Shown: positions 50,481 through 63,702 of the stretch, one piece after another
How positions within the stretch are numbered: the first letter of the stretch is position 1
Layout of the letters: each line of letters opens with the position of its first letter
Source: Sympetrum striolatum
Taxonomy: Eukaryota; Arthropoda; Insecta; Odonata; Libellulidae
NCBI GenBank assembly: GCA_947579665.1
Contig: OX388347.1
Coordinates: 26,280,562 to 26,344,561, forward strand
Length of the DNA stretch: 64,000 bases
Direction: 5' to 3'
Notes under the pieces: generated by a model
Told to the model about the DNA's origin: nothing
What the model saw: the letters and a program-made list of their open reading frames with translations, nothing else
The model's database searches: none
Program-made: the position numbers and the translations under genes

Positions 50481-51010
50481 AAGAGAGGAATGTGAACGAA
50501 GAAATAAAAATGCAGTGACATTTATTTATAAAGTAGAAAGAATAGATAGAAAGAAGACAATGCAATAAAAGAAGAGGAAAGGAGGAAAATATAGGAAGAG
50601 AAAAACATGGAGGATTCAGTGGAATGATGAGGAAGATGGAAAACGAGACAGAAAAAGTAAATAAAGTAAAAGTAGAGATGGACGCGAAGGAAAGGAGGGG
50701 AAAGTAACAGAACGAAAGGATATAGGGAAAGAGATAAAATGGAAGGGAAAAGGTACGTAAATAGAAAGAAAAAAGAGATGAGAAGGGAAGAAAATTGGAA
50801 AAAGAGGATGGAGAGATATAGTGAGAAACATACTTAGAAAAGTTAATGGTAATACCTGAGAAAATAAAATGAAGAAAAGGAGAAAGCGAAATAAGAAAAA
50901 TGGAGTTATAAGAGAAAAGGGTATATAAAGAACATCACAAGAATACAGAGAAACAACAGATTACACGAAACGTAATTAAATTAAAGAAGATGAGCAAGGA
51001 AGATCTAAAT
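50480..51010. repeat. purine-rich strand-asymmetric tract
   Basis: About 530 bases are almost all A and G on the plus strand (GGAAA, AGAAAG, GAGATGG types). Minus-strand open frames here are pyrimidine-only artefacts (Phe, Leu, Ser, Pro). No fixed repeat unit. Confidence 0.7.
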
Positions 51011-51083
51011 CACTGGAAGGAAAAGAACGACTATTCAAAAATATCTCTAACGGAGACGACCTTCACTTTGTTATATCTCCTTA

Positions 51084-51150
51084 GTTAGTTAGTTAGTTAG
51101 TTTGACCCTTTATTGGCGAGGTTAGGCCCAGGTGGGCCTCTCTTCCACCT
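51084..51150 (-). mobile_element. LINE 3' tail with (CTAA)n
   Basis: Minus strand: GGCCTAACCTCGCCAATAAAG, GGTCAAA, then (CTAA)n. Same terminus as the 46.6 kb copy. The upstream LINE part, if any, fades within a few tens of bases. The stretch 51181-53255 shows no gene, although 52040-52260 is again strand-biased. Confidence 0.65.
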
Positions 51151-53255
51151 TAGTCTTCCAATAGAAAACACATTTAAACTTTCTATGCCTTCAAATTGGC
51201 CGTTAATTAACTAAATTAATCGCTATTTTAGTTTAAGTTGTGTTGAGCCTAAATTAAATTCATGTTTATTTGATTAATTGATAGTATTATTCAATACATC
51301 AGCATCTAAAACACGAGGGGAATTTAATAAGTCAGTGACTTTAAATTGAAAACACATATTCCTACTAAATCTAATGTAAATCTCAACAGTCTTTTTTTAG
51401 CTTAGTATACTCTACCAACCTTCTTTTAACTTATTCAAACTTTCCATAAATATCCCAGCTCTGCATAGAAGGAGTTTGTTTCACCCGTTCAGTTTGTATT
51501 GTTCGTACCATTCGAAGTTCATTTTTTCAAGTTTGCAAATAGTAAGTAATCAGGGAGAGGGCAAATCTGGAAAATAAGGTAAATGATAAGTTACATGCAT
51601 CTTCAAGTGCACTAAGATTAATCGTAAATACGAATATTTAGTTCAGGTTGAAATAATATTACGAATAAGAAGAAAATATTTTCCCGAAGGGTATAGTACA
51701 GATTGTATGTTTAGTATGTTTGTTAGTTAGGGACAAATAACTCGAAAAAAATGGTAATGGTAGCAGCAAGGACCAGTCGTTTCTAAAGCTTATTCTTCCG
51801 TATGATGTATAATAGCTGCAGGAAAAGACATTGTAGAGTAGAACATGCAGTAAAACTCAGTTGGCAAGGTGTATCAGTAGTTGAGTATGTAGACTCATCT
51901 CAATTTAACATTGTTTTAGGTATTTACAGATATCTATAGTATTCATACTCGTATACTTGCAGAATTAAACGTCCATAAGTTTTTTTCGACAATAGAAAAC
52001 CTTGGAGAGGAAAGTACACTATTCTGATCCATGATGTAATAAGATAATGGAGAATAACAGATTGGGAACAATAGAAATGGAGAAACAAAGAAAGATAGAA
52101 ACACAAAGTGTGAGAGGCAATAGAGTGGTCCAGCTGGTCGTTCCAAAATAGCAGATGGAAAAGGATGAACCGGGAAAGAACGGAAGAGTGCAAAAGATGA
52201 AAGGAAAATTGGATGAGGAGGGAGAAGGCGGGAGTGGGGGTGTAGCCACCTGTGTGATGAGTCAACTGTTCGCAGCGAAAAATAAGAATGGCGAGAGGCC
52301 TTAGGCGAGAGAAAAACTGGGCAGCCCTGATAATAGTGAAACCGAATCGCAACCTGAATGTGTTGAAGAGAAAATTGGCTCGTTAATGGAATAAATCGTT
52401 GAAAGCACTCATGAGATGTCCAAACACGATTCATGAAGCAGTAACATTTTATCTAAGTTGCTCCATTATTGTTTCGTCTACGGTCGTTGTTTTATATTTT
52501 CATTTTAGTTTTTTGGCGGTTTATTTGTGTTTTGGAGAAAATTTTTGGAAATCCCCATAAACTATAGATGAGCAGTAATACGATCATCTGTGGCAGAGCA
52601 ATATTGCTGCTGTGTTGTTGATTTGAGAGAAGCAAATAAATAGTTCTTAAGAATCACAAGGTCGTCTTACACTTTAAGAATTTTTTGATGTGAGCATTAC
52701 TTGGAGAAGGTTAAAATAAGCCGAAGAAAATATCCATGTAAGAGATGAACTGAAAACAGTTTAGTGCCGTTGGAATTACAAACGGATAAATTTATGTATA
52801 ATATAAAAGTATGATGCTTCAATAAATAATCTACATTTTCACCTTGATATTTTGAGATAAACAATTATTGAATATCTTACTTTGTAGTAGTAGTAGTTAG
52901 TAGTTGAAATTCATTTTCCCCATGGTTAAATATTTCCCATAATTTTAAAAATTTGGAAAAGTAGTTTTAAATTCCTTCTCAATCGTCTTCCTTACCGTCG
53001 AATGTTATTTCAACTTTCTATGAACATTCATGGAAGGATCCGGTCCAAAAAGGTAGACGAAGAGAGCTCTTTAATCTCCACATTATTTGTTGCTAAAAGA
53101 TTTTTATAGAAGGTAGTAGTATTTTGTTTATTGAACGAACAGAGCATATTACTCGTACCTGAACAAATAATTATAATTTAATACTACTGATTCAGAGATA
53201 GAAAGAGAACTCACCTTTCTTATTACATTTAACAATTAATATTTTGTCCACTCAG

Positions 53256-53597
53256 TCAAAGAAAAAAGCTTCCTTCCGATAAATTTTCCTCAACGTAACA
53301 ACAAAAAGTTTCCAGGATCTCTCGAATTTGCAGCCACTCGAAATTTTTGTAATCGGTGCGTATATTTGACGTTTTCGCAACTTTCCACTCCGGAAACCGT
53401 CGTAAATCACACGGGTTTCTTGTTATGATAAAATTACGTAAGGTGTATTTTGTCCACCTCGATTCACGGATGAATTTTACGCGAGTAAAAATACCCTCTC
53501 TTTCTCTTTTATAGATGCGCAAAAAATACAAACGCTCGTGGGGAGAGCAAAATATATCCATTTGTTCTTGCGTAACCTGATTTATGCGACAGGCCAA
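53256..53597 (-). other. unrecognised 113-codon open frame
   Basis: The frame includes CRINQVTQEQMDIFC and ends EENLSEGSFFL. I see no motif, no signal peptide and no splice partner. It may be chance. The flanks to 55440 contain nothing recognised. Confidence 0.15.
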
Positions 53598-55440
53598 CGA
53601 CTATTGGCGGTAGGTATTCTCAGAAGTTGTAGAGATAAATGCTGCATGAATAACAACTGATGGCTTTATAAACATTGATAGATAACAGATTTCATCGAGC
53701 GAAGATAGTAAATGGGTAGGAAATGAGAACAGCGGCAATCCTCAGTCGGCACGAACCTCGAGCGCATAACAATGATGGTTAGTGAACAATCAAGGTGTGA
53801 AGATCTTCCTTTGAATTGCAACGAAGGTGTGTAATAATAAGCATGGAATATATCTGTGTTTGACGGGTAATCTTTGCGCAATTGGAATTACATAAACGAA
53901 TTAAGGTAGACGGAGAGAAATCTAGGAATAGCTACTAAAAGTCAATGTCTTTGCTTTCATATCGAACCCCGAAGGTTATCATTCTAGATTCATAATTTTA
54001 AGTCAAGATATTACTAAGGGTATCGAAAGGAAAACGTTGCTATAAAAAAACTCACATAAAACTAAAAAGAATTCAAACCATTCAAACAATGACACACAAA
54101 AGTCAAGTAAAATTGCTGTAATTACTGTAACGCAATGAAAATTTCGCAAATGCATAAGGGCGACTGATGAATCCATGAGGCTGCCACATATGACATGAAT
54201 ATCTTGATTGCTCATTTAGGAGAATCTGGTCCAGTAAGTAAGATATTGATGATGCAAAGCGCTATTATACAGAAAATAATACTTCATTTTAGTAGGGATG
54301 GCTTTTTAAGCAAGCATCCCAGCTACTTCACCAATTTAATGTCATTTAGAAGTTATAGGTGCAGTAACCCCATTAAAGGAAAATACATTTCTATGTAAAA
54401 ACCAATAAAATTGTAATGGTGATAATAGTAATCTAATCATATAAACGATTGAATATTTGATTTACGGTGAGAATGCAAAAAATAACAGACAAGATATAAC
54501 ACTTAATATGAATATGAGTTTATTTGATATCGTGAGCATTTTACTTATCGCCTTTTTAATCTAAAAAATCACTTCTAGAGGGAAAAAATCCTCCCGCATT
54601 TTAAATAATTCACTGTATAGAACTAATTAGGTATATTAAAACCTAAAATTTTATTCCAAAGTATGAGTACTATATAACATTTTCAGGCAGGGAAACTATT
54701 ACTCAAATTATGTAGTACTATAAAACTGGGATTCTCAGTAGGGAAAAATATTCCATTTCAAAGCAACTTCTATGATTTAATGTACTATGCATGTGCATTT
54801 AACAAGCGTAGGAGAGATGAAGCTATTTTTACCTATTCCATATTAGTAAACCTGTATTACTCGTAATCATCCTGGAAACCGTCTCTCGGCGTGCGGTAGG
54901 GGAAACGTATTTCTATTTCTCTTTTGTCTAGTTAGTCTGATTGTGAGAAAAGATGAATCTTTGGAGGGGCTACTTATATCATATATGATATTTCCATAAT
55001 TATTCTTGTGAAATTTATTTGCCCACGTCTTAGGGCAGACTCAGACGTATCTTTAAGTTTTCCAAGAAGTTTTAATGCCTGAATTTATTGTGCAATATAC
55101 CCCTTTCTTCTAACGTTTCCCACCCTCTGTAGAAGGCATCATTACCGATTGACGTAGCAATTCCTAATAAAATAAAGGGAGACATATAATCCTCTAATAT
55201 TCCAAGAATGCAACTCCGATCTATTAGGTCTCCTGCATGTAGTAGACGCGTTGTGAGTGGCTCAGAGTGACATCCCTCCCACCGATTATTATTTTTACGA
55301 ATCTAAGTTTCTAAAGCATTTAACAACGTATATTCCATCAAGAATTCACTAATATATTTAGGTTGACCTATTGTTGCAATTCAACGAGGGATATTTCCTT
55401 TCTTCCCACAAAAACAAAATTTAAGTCAAGCTATTCCAAA

Positions 55441-56060
55441 AATAAATTACAAACGGAGGCGTACGCCGATGCAATTTTTTTGCAGCAGACGCGGAAACGA
55501 AATAAAATCGGCTTTCTCGGAGAAATCGCTGAATTTGAAGCGAGCTGACGCAGCCACGGACATCAATTAGGGGTAATTCAAAGCCGTAAATATACTCCGA
55601 GCACATGCATCATCGAGGATAATCAGCTTCCGCGGAACGTGAAAATAATTACTTTTGACAGCCACCTGACAGTAGAGGACGAAAGGTAATTTAAGAATAA
55701 CAACTCCTTTCCCAAGCCGAACACTTCTCACCCGCGCACTTCGGAAAAGGCGTTTTCCCACCGCGAGTGACGTCAACTCGCTAATGAATCCGTCCTAAAA
55801 ATTGGCGACAGCAGAATTTTTGCGAAACTCTAAAAACAAAAAGGCACAAAGAGCTTCCTGCTTCGGAGACGAGAAATGTCGCGCCCTATTGCTATGCCTC
55901 GTGTGGCTTTCATCGGAGTGCGAAAACGGTGCGGCATTCGAAGGAGAGCGGGTTTGCGGACATAGAAGAAAATGGCGGGGAAGGGGGCATAACACATGCG
56001 GACACTATCGAGGTAGGATATAAATAGAAACGCCAACAGTGCAAAAGAAATGAAAAAAGT
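55441..56060 (+). promoter_or_regulatory. GC-richer patch with CRE and TATA-like sites
   Basis: It holds a perfect CRE palindrome TGACGTCA at 55768-55775, several CG dinucleotides, AAAATGGCGG near 55968, and TATAAATA at 56019-56026 on the plus strand. The pattern suits a promoter, but no downstream coding exon is seen. Confidence 0.25.
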
Positions 56061-59000
56061 AACGAGAGAATTCTCCTTGATCTTTAGCTGGAGAAAGGGC
56101 GAGCAAAGTCATCGAAAACTCACTTCATGTGGCATGATGCAGAGAGCCTTATACAGCCATCGAATTGAAGCACATATTCATTTGGAGGAAAAAGATAGAT
56201 CTTAATTAAGGTTAACCACTCAATTGTTTCCCATTTGAAACAAAATGACTGCCTCATAATCTGGCGGTTCCTGTCAAAATATCTAATAAATACAATATTT
56301 TTCATTTTTATTTTGTCGTGGGATTAAAGAGAAGTATCTTTCGTACACTAAGCCTCCTACTAATGAGATATGAATGATGCCGTACTTTTTACTGGAAGTT
56401 TTTACGCCTAAAACTATTCTTTGGCCTGAATATTCAGAGACAGAAGAATCTGTATGTATTTTTTCCATTCTCATAAAAAATTGATTTCCCCATAACGTGG
56501 AAAATACTAATATTCACAGCTAGCTCTAATTTCACGTAAATAAAATAAAATTCAAATCCTAAAGAGTTCCTTAAAATTAATTCTTTTCAGAATCTTAGTA
56601 TAAGCCTTTGTGTTGATTTTCCTTATAATTTTGAATAATAGGTGAGATTCTATGGAGTGAAAAAGATAAAATATTTATAATTAATGGGTTTTAAGAATGG
56701 GGTTAAATAAAAAATGTAAATAAAATAATAAAAGAAAATAATTGATTAAAAATTTCAACGCCTCTCTTTATTTCACATCTTTGCTCGTGTACGTTTGTAA
56801 TGCATCATCGCATAAAAGTCAAAAATTAATATTCATAAAACCATTGTCAGAAAAGAAAAAAAATACAGAACTATATTAGAACCCTTTGGTTTAAGGAGGC
56901 TCATTTAAAAGTATTTTTTCACACGAAAATATCTTTTAAAATTACTTTTCTAGAGTCATAGAAGAAGATAATGCAAATTCAATTCTTCTTTTCCATAATT
57001 TGTAGAGGATGATTATATAGTGTAAAGTAGTTTCATGAAGAACATTTTCAGTCACAGTGAGCATAATTTGAAACAATTCCACTGAAAGATACCTAATCTC
57101 TTCCAAGCCTTTACAATGCTAAAACTTCAAGATTTGAAATTATCAACAATATTCGTACAATGAGCAATTCCATTTGATCAATTCAAATTATAATTTTTGT
57201 TAATGCTTTACCCTTTAGAGTTAGGAAAAATGAATATGACAAGGCTGCATTAACTTAACCTAAAAACGTTTGAATAACATGCTACTTCGTAACGAATAAT
57301 TACAGTACCGCATCACCTCTAAAAAATATCCTGAATTTTCTGCCGCTTACATAAGTTATCCTGACGAGTGAGTGGCAAACACGAGATAACGTATCCATAA
57401 ATAGGCTGATTTAGATGCAGTAAATTATTTAGCATCCCATGAGAAATTATTTCAACACAAGAGTCCTGCTCATGCGATTCAGTTGCATAACATCAATTAA
57501 GCGTCCAAGAATAAATTTCTTGAAGGAATTTTAATAACGAAGAGCGTTAGAAAGGTTTGAGTAACGCGTATCCAATACATACGATGTGGAATCTATTGGC
57601 ACCGACGTATTTGAAAATGTAAGAAAAACAGCTAACATTCCAAATGTGCCATTACTTCTGTCTTGGATTAGCGGACAGTTATTTATAAGCTATATCCATA
57701 TATAGATATGGACCACTATTCTCTCTTCTAATACATTTTTTACATTTTCACCAATAGAAAATTCATTTTACTTTAAATAAGGAATTTAAAAGATTCATGA
57801 TAAATTTCTATAAAATTATACACTAAAGCATAGCCCATAACAGTCTGTTTATTTCTGAATCAGGTAAAGAGAGGCTATAGTTCTGTGAAATCTAGAACAA
57901 AATGTAGAAGTATCTTCGAGACAAATTCAGTATACATGATCTTTTGAAACTATCGTCGACGATATCTCCGGCAGTGATATCAATTAATCCTCCGAATTAC
58001 CTATAATAACCTAAAAGTCATTAAGACATTTCTATTTTTATCAATCGAAAAGATAGAGATAAGGGCTGACATTTTGAGTGAGTAAATAGGCGTTCTAATT
58101 CATTCCTCAGTGATCAATTTATTCCTCAGTGATCTCGTTACGTGAAGTAAAAGGAAAAGGAGATTATTAATTATGCCAGTTAAGAAAATTACTGCTCTTA
58201 TTATAATTGCATACATCTCTCGTTCGGAATTCTAATCTTTATATCATGTTTCAGAATAAAACCTCCTTAGGGTTTCATTTTTCTGCCTTTATGTAACATA
58301 CCAGACTGTCATTCTTTCCAAAACCATAATTTTGTTATTCTCATTTCAAAATCGCATTTATAAAGACAATAAATATGCAATATAAATGCAAAACATATCC
58401 TCGCAATCCAATCTCTAGATAATTTACGGTCTCAAATGACAAATCATAAACGAAGAGAACCATTAAAAACCTTAACGGCTGAGAAACTCTGCGTTAGATA
58501 AACCAACGGCCATAAAAATTGTTTCCGGGGCTATCGAGGGCTTAATCACTCAACTGCCCACGATTCACCTTTCAGATTACTTTGCATCTCTTTGTACAAT
58601 GGTCTTCAATTAATGAAATTACAGATAAATACTACTTTTCAATTGGAACCTATTTTAGTCCTGGCTTTTTCCCAGTTAACGCAATTTTCTTCTGGTTTCT
58701 CTCTTGAAGAGATAGGCCTCATTACATTGAGAAGACCTCTACAGAAATAAGACACTTCGAAACATCTGACTCAACAGAGGAAGCTGGTGAGAGCGCCCTT
58801 TGTCTTTCCATTGTGCGACGGCACGGTATGTCACCGCAAATGGAAGTAACGGAGATAAGGCAATAATAGAAGAACGAAGACAATTATGCAATTAGAGCGC
58901 GGGATGGAGACCAGCCTCATACATCAGCGGATTCGCAGGACTTGATTAACACCAGTGCATTCATTAAACGAATGGGTTAACCTTGGGAGATTATATAATC

Positions 59001-59760
59001 TTCACCCGTTACCAGAAGCAAATTTAACAACCAATAATTGAGATCATTGCTAATCTAGGAGGAAAATAAAAAAATCGTTCAAAAATTAAAATTACTTCAA
59101 AATTCTGATCGAATGTTTTTCTGCTTGTCAAATCCTATAAAATGAACACCTACAAAAGTCATTAGAAACGCCTTAAATCACCAAGAAACATAAACAATAC
59201 CGTATATCAAGTATAGGCATGTTTTATTCAAATTTATTTCCACTCGATCACTATTTGGCATTAGGCACGAATCACGTAACAGCTATAACATCATAAATCA
59301 AGGGTCTCCTTCAATGAGCCATGAATATTCATGTGAGAATATCAATTAATATCCATAATGAGAGAATCGTGAAAACACTTCAGCGGCTTACTTCTTTGTG
59401 ATTACCGATGATTTCCCAACATTGATACTTAAATTGTCGCCATGCTATCCGACCAACCACAAGGTCCCACTTTCTACGTATGTCTAGAAATCTGGGTATT
59501 TGTTGCTGAGGGCATGGTTTTCTGCGTAGATCCGCAGTCATAATTTTACAAATTTCATTGTAAATTCACGTACTACGGCTGCAGTACGCGAAATTCTAAT
59601 GAAAACGATTGTAATTAGTCCGCAGTTAGATTGTATAAAGAGACTATCCTCATTTTAGAGTAAAAATAATTGTGATTCCAGTTTCTATTTCGTTAGTATT
59701 ACTGAATAGTATTACTAAATACTTTTCATAAAATCTAGCAGAATGCAATAAAGAAACATA
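56061..59760. other. unannotated stretch
   Basis: 3.7 kb of AT-rich sequence without a coding frame, RNA gene or repeat that I can name. A 17-base direct duplication (TTATTCCTCAGTGATC type) occurs near 58102-58134. Confidence 0.5.
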
Positions 59761-59815
59761 TTGAAGCCTTAGCTTGGACTTGAACAAGGGCCTAGTATTT
59801 TAAGGCTAGCGCTCA
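59760..59815 (-). mobile_element. tRNA-derived SINE remnant
   Basis: The minus strand reads GCTAGCCTTAAAATACTAGG, then TTGTTCAAGTCCAAGC, a weak anticodon-arm-to-B-box order. It lies directly before the 59.8-60.7 kb palindrome. Confidence 0.35.
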
Positions 59816-59823
59816 AAGGTAAG

Positions 59824-60657
59824 ATCAAAAATCGGTTAATGGCAGTTATGTGAGGTTTTTTAAAGGTCCATCCCTAGGCGCCCCTTTTTCTGCTTTATCA
59901 CAGTTTTTTCCCCACGACTCGAGCTCGGAGCTGATAAGGGACCTTGACTTATCAGCAGATATCAGCATTTATAAAACGAGAGGTAAAGAAAGGCGTGCAG
60001 TACGATTTGAAAAGTTATAAACAATTGCAATATACAACAATTTGATATCTTCGGCGTGCCCCTTGTCTTAAGACAAGTATATGCGTATTTTGATCTACGC
60101 TCTACGATGAAAATCAAGGTTTTTTTATGTTTTCTATAGAAATTACCCGGTGAGTTATGGCAATGCTGCATTGCCAGGAAGATTGGGTTGGGTTGGGATG
60201 GGCTGGGTTGGGTTGGTATGTTAAATGGATATGAATAACAAATTATTAAAGGGATATGAATATCTTCCACATTCAAATACATGAAATCCTCGCCTCTGGA
60301 TCTCCTAGCAATGCAGCGTTGCCATAACTCACCGGGTAATTTCTATAGAAAACATAAAAAACCTTGATTTTCATCGTAGAGCGTAGATCAAAAGACGCAT
60401 GTACTTGTCTTAAGACGAGGGACACGCCAAATATATAAAATTGTTGTATATTGCAATTGTTTATAACTTTTCAAATCGTACTGCACGCCTTTCTTTACCT
60501 CTCGTTTGATAAATTCTGATATCTGTTGATAAGTCGAGGTCCCTTATCAGCTCCGAGCTCGAGTCGTAGGAAAAAAAACTGTGATAAAGCTGAAAAAGGG
60601 GCACCTAGGGATGGACCTTTAATAAACCTCACTTAACTACCATAAACCCAAAAATCT
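59824..60657. repeat. ~830-bp palindromic (foldback) element
   Basis: Arms about 59824-60183 and 60299-60657 are inverted copies of about 360 bp: AAAGGTCCATCCCTAGG, CTCGAGCTCGGAGCTGATAA, TTACCCGGTGAGTTATGGCA and others match. The loop is about 115 bp. No coding frame of note. The high arm identity suggests a fairly recent element or ongoing homogenisation. Confidence 0.85.
60185..60216 (+). other. G-quadruplex-type motif in the palindrome loop
   Basis: Six GGG runs (60185, 60190, 60195, 60200, 60205, 60210) are separated by exactly two bases each, followed by a GG. This satisfies the common G3+N1-7 quadruplex rule. The pentamer is mainly TTGGG. Confidence 0.8.
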
Positions 60658-62814
60658 CCTTCTCTCCGTCATAGAGAGAGAAATTTTCTTGGGGGATATC
60701 GAAACGCATGTAAATCTCATTTCACCAAAATTTCAAATAAAACCCCAATTACTTACATCATCAGGAAGAGACTAGAATAAAATAGCACTTAAATGATAAT
60801 TAATAGCTGAAATCTTTTAGAACATCCTTGAAACAGGTTCGATTACTATGCTAGAACAACTACCAAGGGTACACTATTCGAAAAATATTTCTATTTAAAA
60901 AAAAGGCACAAGACACGTAAACCACGTAATGATGACGGAATGTCGACATAATAGAAGAAAATATCCTTTCCCTTTAAAAGAACACAGAGTGAGAAATATG
61001 AAACGATAAACAATAAAAACATTCGCACAGTCTCTCGTAACCAGCAAACCATGTTGCACCAACTTTTTCACAATGACTTGAAAATCTTCACGTCTTGCGT
61101 CGGAAAGTTTTCTCAAAAAGAGGGAATGACACATGTGTTTGCCATCGAATGGAATAAGAGCATATCTGTCACGGAGAGTCCTTCGGATGGCATTCAATGG
61201 CATGAAAAAAGGAGCAATCCTCCGCTATTAAACGCAATCAAGCACGAATAGTTTTATTTACGTAACGAGAGGTTTAATGAGTCAGCGGACTTATCCGGGA
61301 TTTCGCAAAGTGCGGCAAAAACCAAATCCACGGATCGTTGAACAAGAATGCTAAATGAGAAGATACCAACTTCTGAATATTGACATCTAACTAAAGATAC
61401 TTTTAATACACTATAGATTGTAGGAATATAAAGATGACTTCTGTAATGCTGCGATAACAATGACGTTTAAAACAATTAAAGGGATACAACTTGGGAGTTA
61501 GAAATAAATGAAGTGAAAAAATTAAGAAGAGAGATACTAGGTACTGAAATAAATATTCCCGTATTTATATTGAAAAGTTTCGTACAAGATGGCTCATAAA
61601 ATTTATTCAAATAGAGAAGTGATATATGATGTGAAAGAATCAAGAAAATATAACAAGCGAAAAGTTTAACGTCTCTAAAGGAGGAATTTCAGCAGCTCGG
61701 TCAGATGATTAGCCACAGGATATATTTTAATGGGTTAGTAATAAACTCGTGGAGTTATTATAATCCAGTACAAGGCCATTGTTTTTTCATTCAATCAATA
61801 TCAATAAAACTTTCATTTAAAACATTCACTAGATTTACGTAAGAAAATTATGTAATTGTCGGCGGAATTTATCCCATTAAAACGTTTCCATTTTGGCACA
61901 GAAATAGAAAGATGAAATGAACTCTTAAAATGTCACCAATCAATATGTTAAAATGAAGCTGATTTGAAGTATTAAATCAATGATTACGTGAAGACATATT
62001 ATTATCTTAAAAAGCATCACTCCTTGATGCAAAATTTTAAACATAATCATGCCTATTGGCAACCCTAGCGTAATGAAATACGATTCTCACATTGCAATCA
62101 TTCATGCCCACCTGCGGAATATAATTTTTCCGATCAACGATAAGAGGAGATTTAGCACGATTATCTCATTTCAAAGGTAAAAATGATAGAAATCGATATC
62201 AATTACATGACACAGAAAAGTAGCATACAGATAAATGGAAACATTTCATGGATAACGATCTCATTCCTTCAGAGAGACTTTCTAAATCATCGTGATACGG
62301 CGAGAAATTCTCTTAAATGGACTTGATCAAGCAGATCCAATAGCAAGTTTTAGTATGAATCATCCGTGTATTTAGAATGTTTCATTAAACTACTCAGTGA
62401 AAAATGAAATTCTTTATCTCATGTGATGCTTAAAAGTAAAAGAAAATCTAAAATTACCATCAACGTGAGAAAGTAAGTGAAGGAGGTTACATATTCATTG
62501 TAATCATAGATTCAACATATCATTATCCCATTAGAGAGTTAAAACATCTAAAGCTATGATTTATCACATTTCCACCATTACCCGACCTTCATTAACATAA
62601 TTCAATTTTCCTTAACTTAAAATTTATGAAATGCATTGGTTTCGTCATTGATAGTAAACCATAGTTTCTCACCACCCACTTTCGAGTAACTTCCACAGTT
62701 ACTACTGTAAGATGAATATATAGTAATAAGTGACATTAAAATATATCATAAGAAACAGAACAAAATCCACCATGTCGCTCTTACGTATATATGTAGTATA
62801 GAGAAAGTATTGTA
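60658..62814. other. unannotated stretch with one unrecognised frame
   Basis: A minus-strand frame at 61203-60895 (102 codons, containing LRKLSDARREDFQVIVKKLV) ends in a hydrophobic tail. It has no known domain, and no ATG-plus-splice structure can be argued. The remainder is AT-rich and blank. Confidence 0.25.
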
Positions 62815-63490
62815 TTGTGTGTGCTTGTGGGCACTCTAACGTAAAAACTATTAGTCGTATCAATACCAAACTTCATATATAACACTGTGGTGTGTGCTGT
62901 CAGAGTTAGTAGTTAGTTGATTAGTTTTTGGAGTAAATCGTTAAACCGGAAGTCGAGCTTTATTCTTTTAAGCAAATTTCCGTTTTTGCAAAATATCTCC
63001 ATGAATATGGTATTTAGGCATATACTATTATTTATAAAAGTTTTAGTAAATGTCAGTTACTATAACTTTTGTATTAAACATATTTTTTTATCACTAATTG
63101 TTTAGGATTTATTCCAGAAATACTGATAAACCGGAAGTAGCTGATTAAGTACTTTGTGGGCGCTCTAACATGAGAAATTATTTGTCGTATCAACACCAAA
63201 TTTCATACATAATACTTTGGTTAGTTTTGTTAGAGTTGGTTAGTTTTTGGAGTAAATCGGTTAGCCGAAAGTCAAGCTTTACTTTTCGATGCTCGTTTCA
63301 GTTTTTGCAAAATATCTCCATTAATCTGATATTTAGGAATATTCTATTATTTATAAAAGATTTAGTAAATATAATTTGCTATAACTTTTTTATGAAACAT
63401 ATTTTTGTAGAACTGATTGTTTAGGAGTTATTTACGAAATGCTGATAAACCGGAAGTTGCTGATTATGTACTTTGTGGGCGCTCTGGGTG
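62815..63490. repeat. ~320-bp tandem repeat family, 63-kb copy
   Basis: Two full units: ATCTCCAT at 62995 and 63314 (319 apart), and GCxCTCTAAC-type starts at 62831, 63160 and 63479. Units share TCGTATCAACACCAAATTTC and AAACCGGAAGT. The same family occurs at 40.1-40.7 kb. Confidence 0.85.
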
Positions 63491-63597
63491 CTGTGGGCGA
63501 AAGGCCAATTTCATCGTTTTCATCGACCATGTCCCGAAAAACATTATTTATAATGTTTGTGAGGTAAAAGATAATATGATATAAATTAATCATATAT

Positions 63598-63702
63598 CTT
63601 CCAAGTTTAGATTGAATATAGAGTTCGAAAATACTGTCGTAGATAAGTATTTACATCTAATGTATGGAGAACGTCTTGTGCCGGCCACATCAGATTTTTT
63701 AG
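63598..63702. repeat. terminal block of the ~320-bp repeat family
   Basis: TTCCAAGTTTAGATTGAAT through GGCCACATCAGATTTTTT is the reverse complement of 40132-40229. In both copies it sits just outside the tandem units, so it is probably the terminus of one element type. Nothing further is seen up to 64000. Confidence 0.75.

Noticed and set aside
50616..50831. Minus-strand frame rich in Phe, Pro, Ser, Leu
   Set aside because: It is a direct product of the purine-only bias of the plus strand.
62917..63424. Two plus-strand frames with similar peptides (KSSF...FLQNISMN/IN)
   Set aside because: They are translations of successive ~320-bp tandem units. The resemblance is nucleotide repetition, not a protein family.
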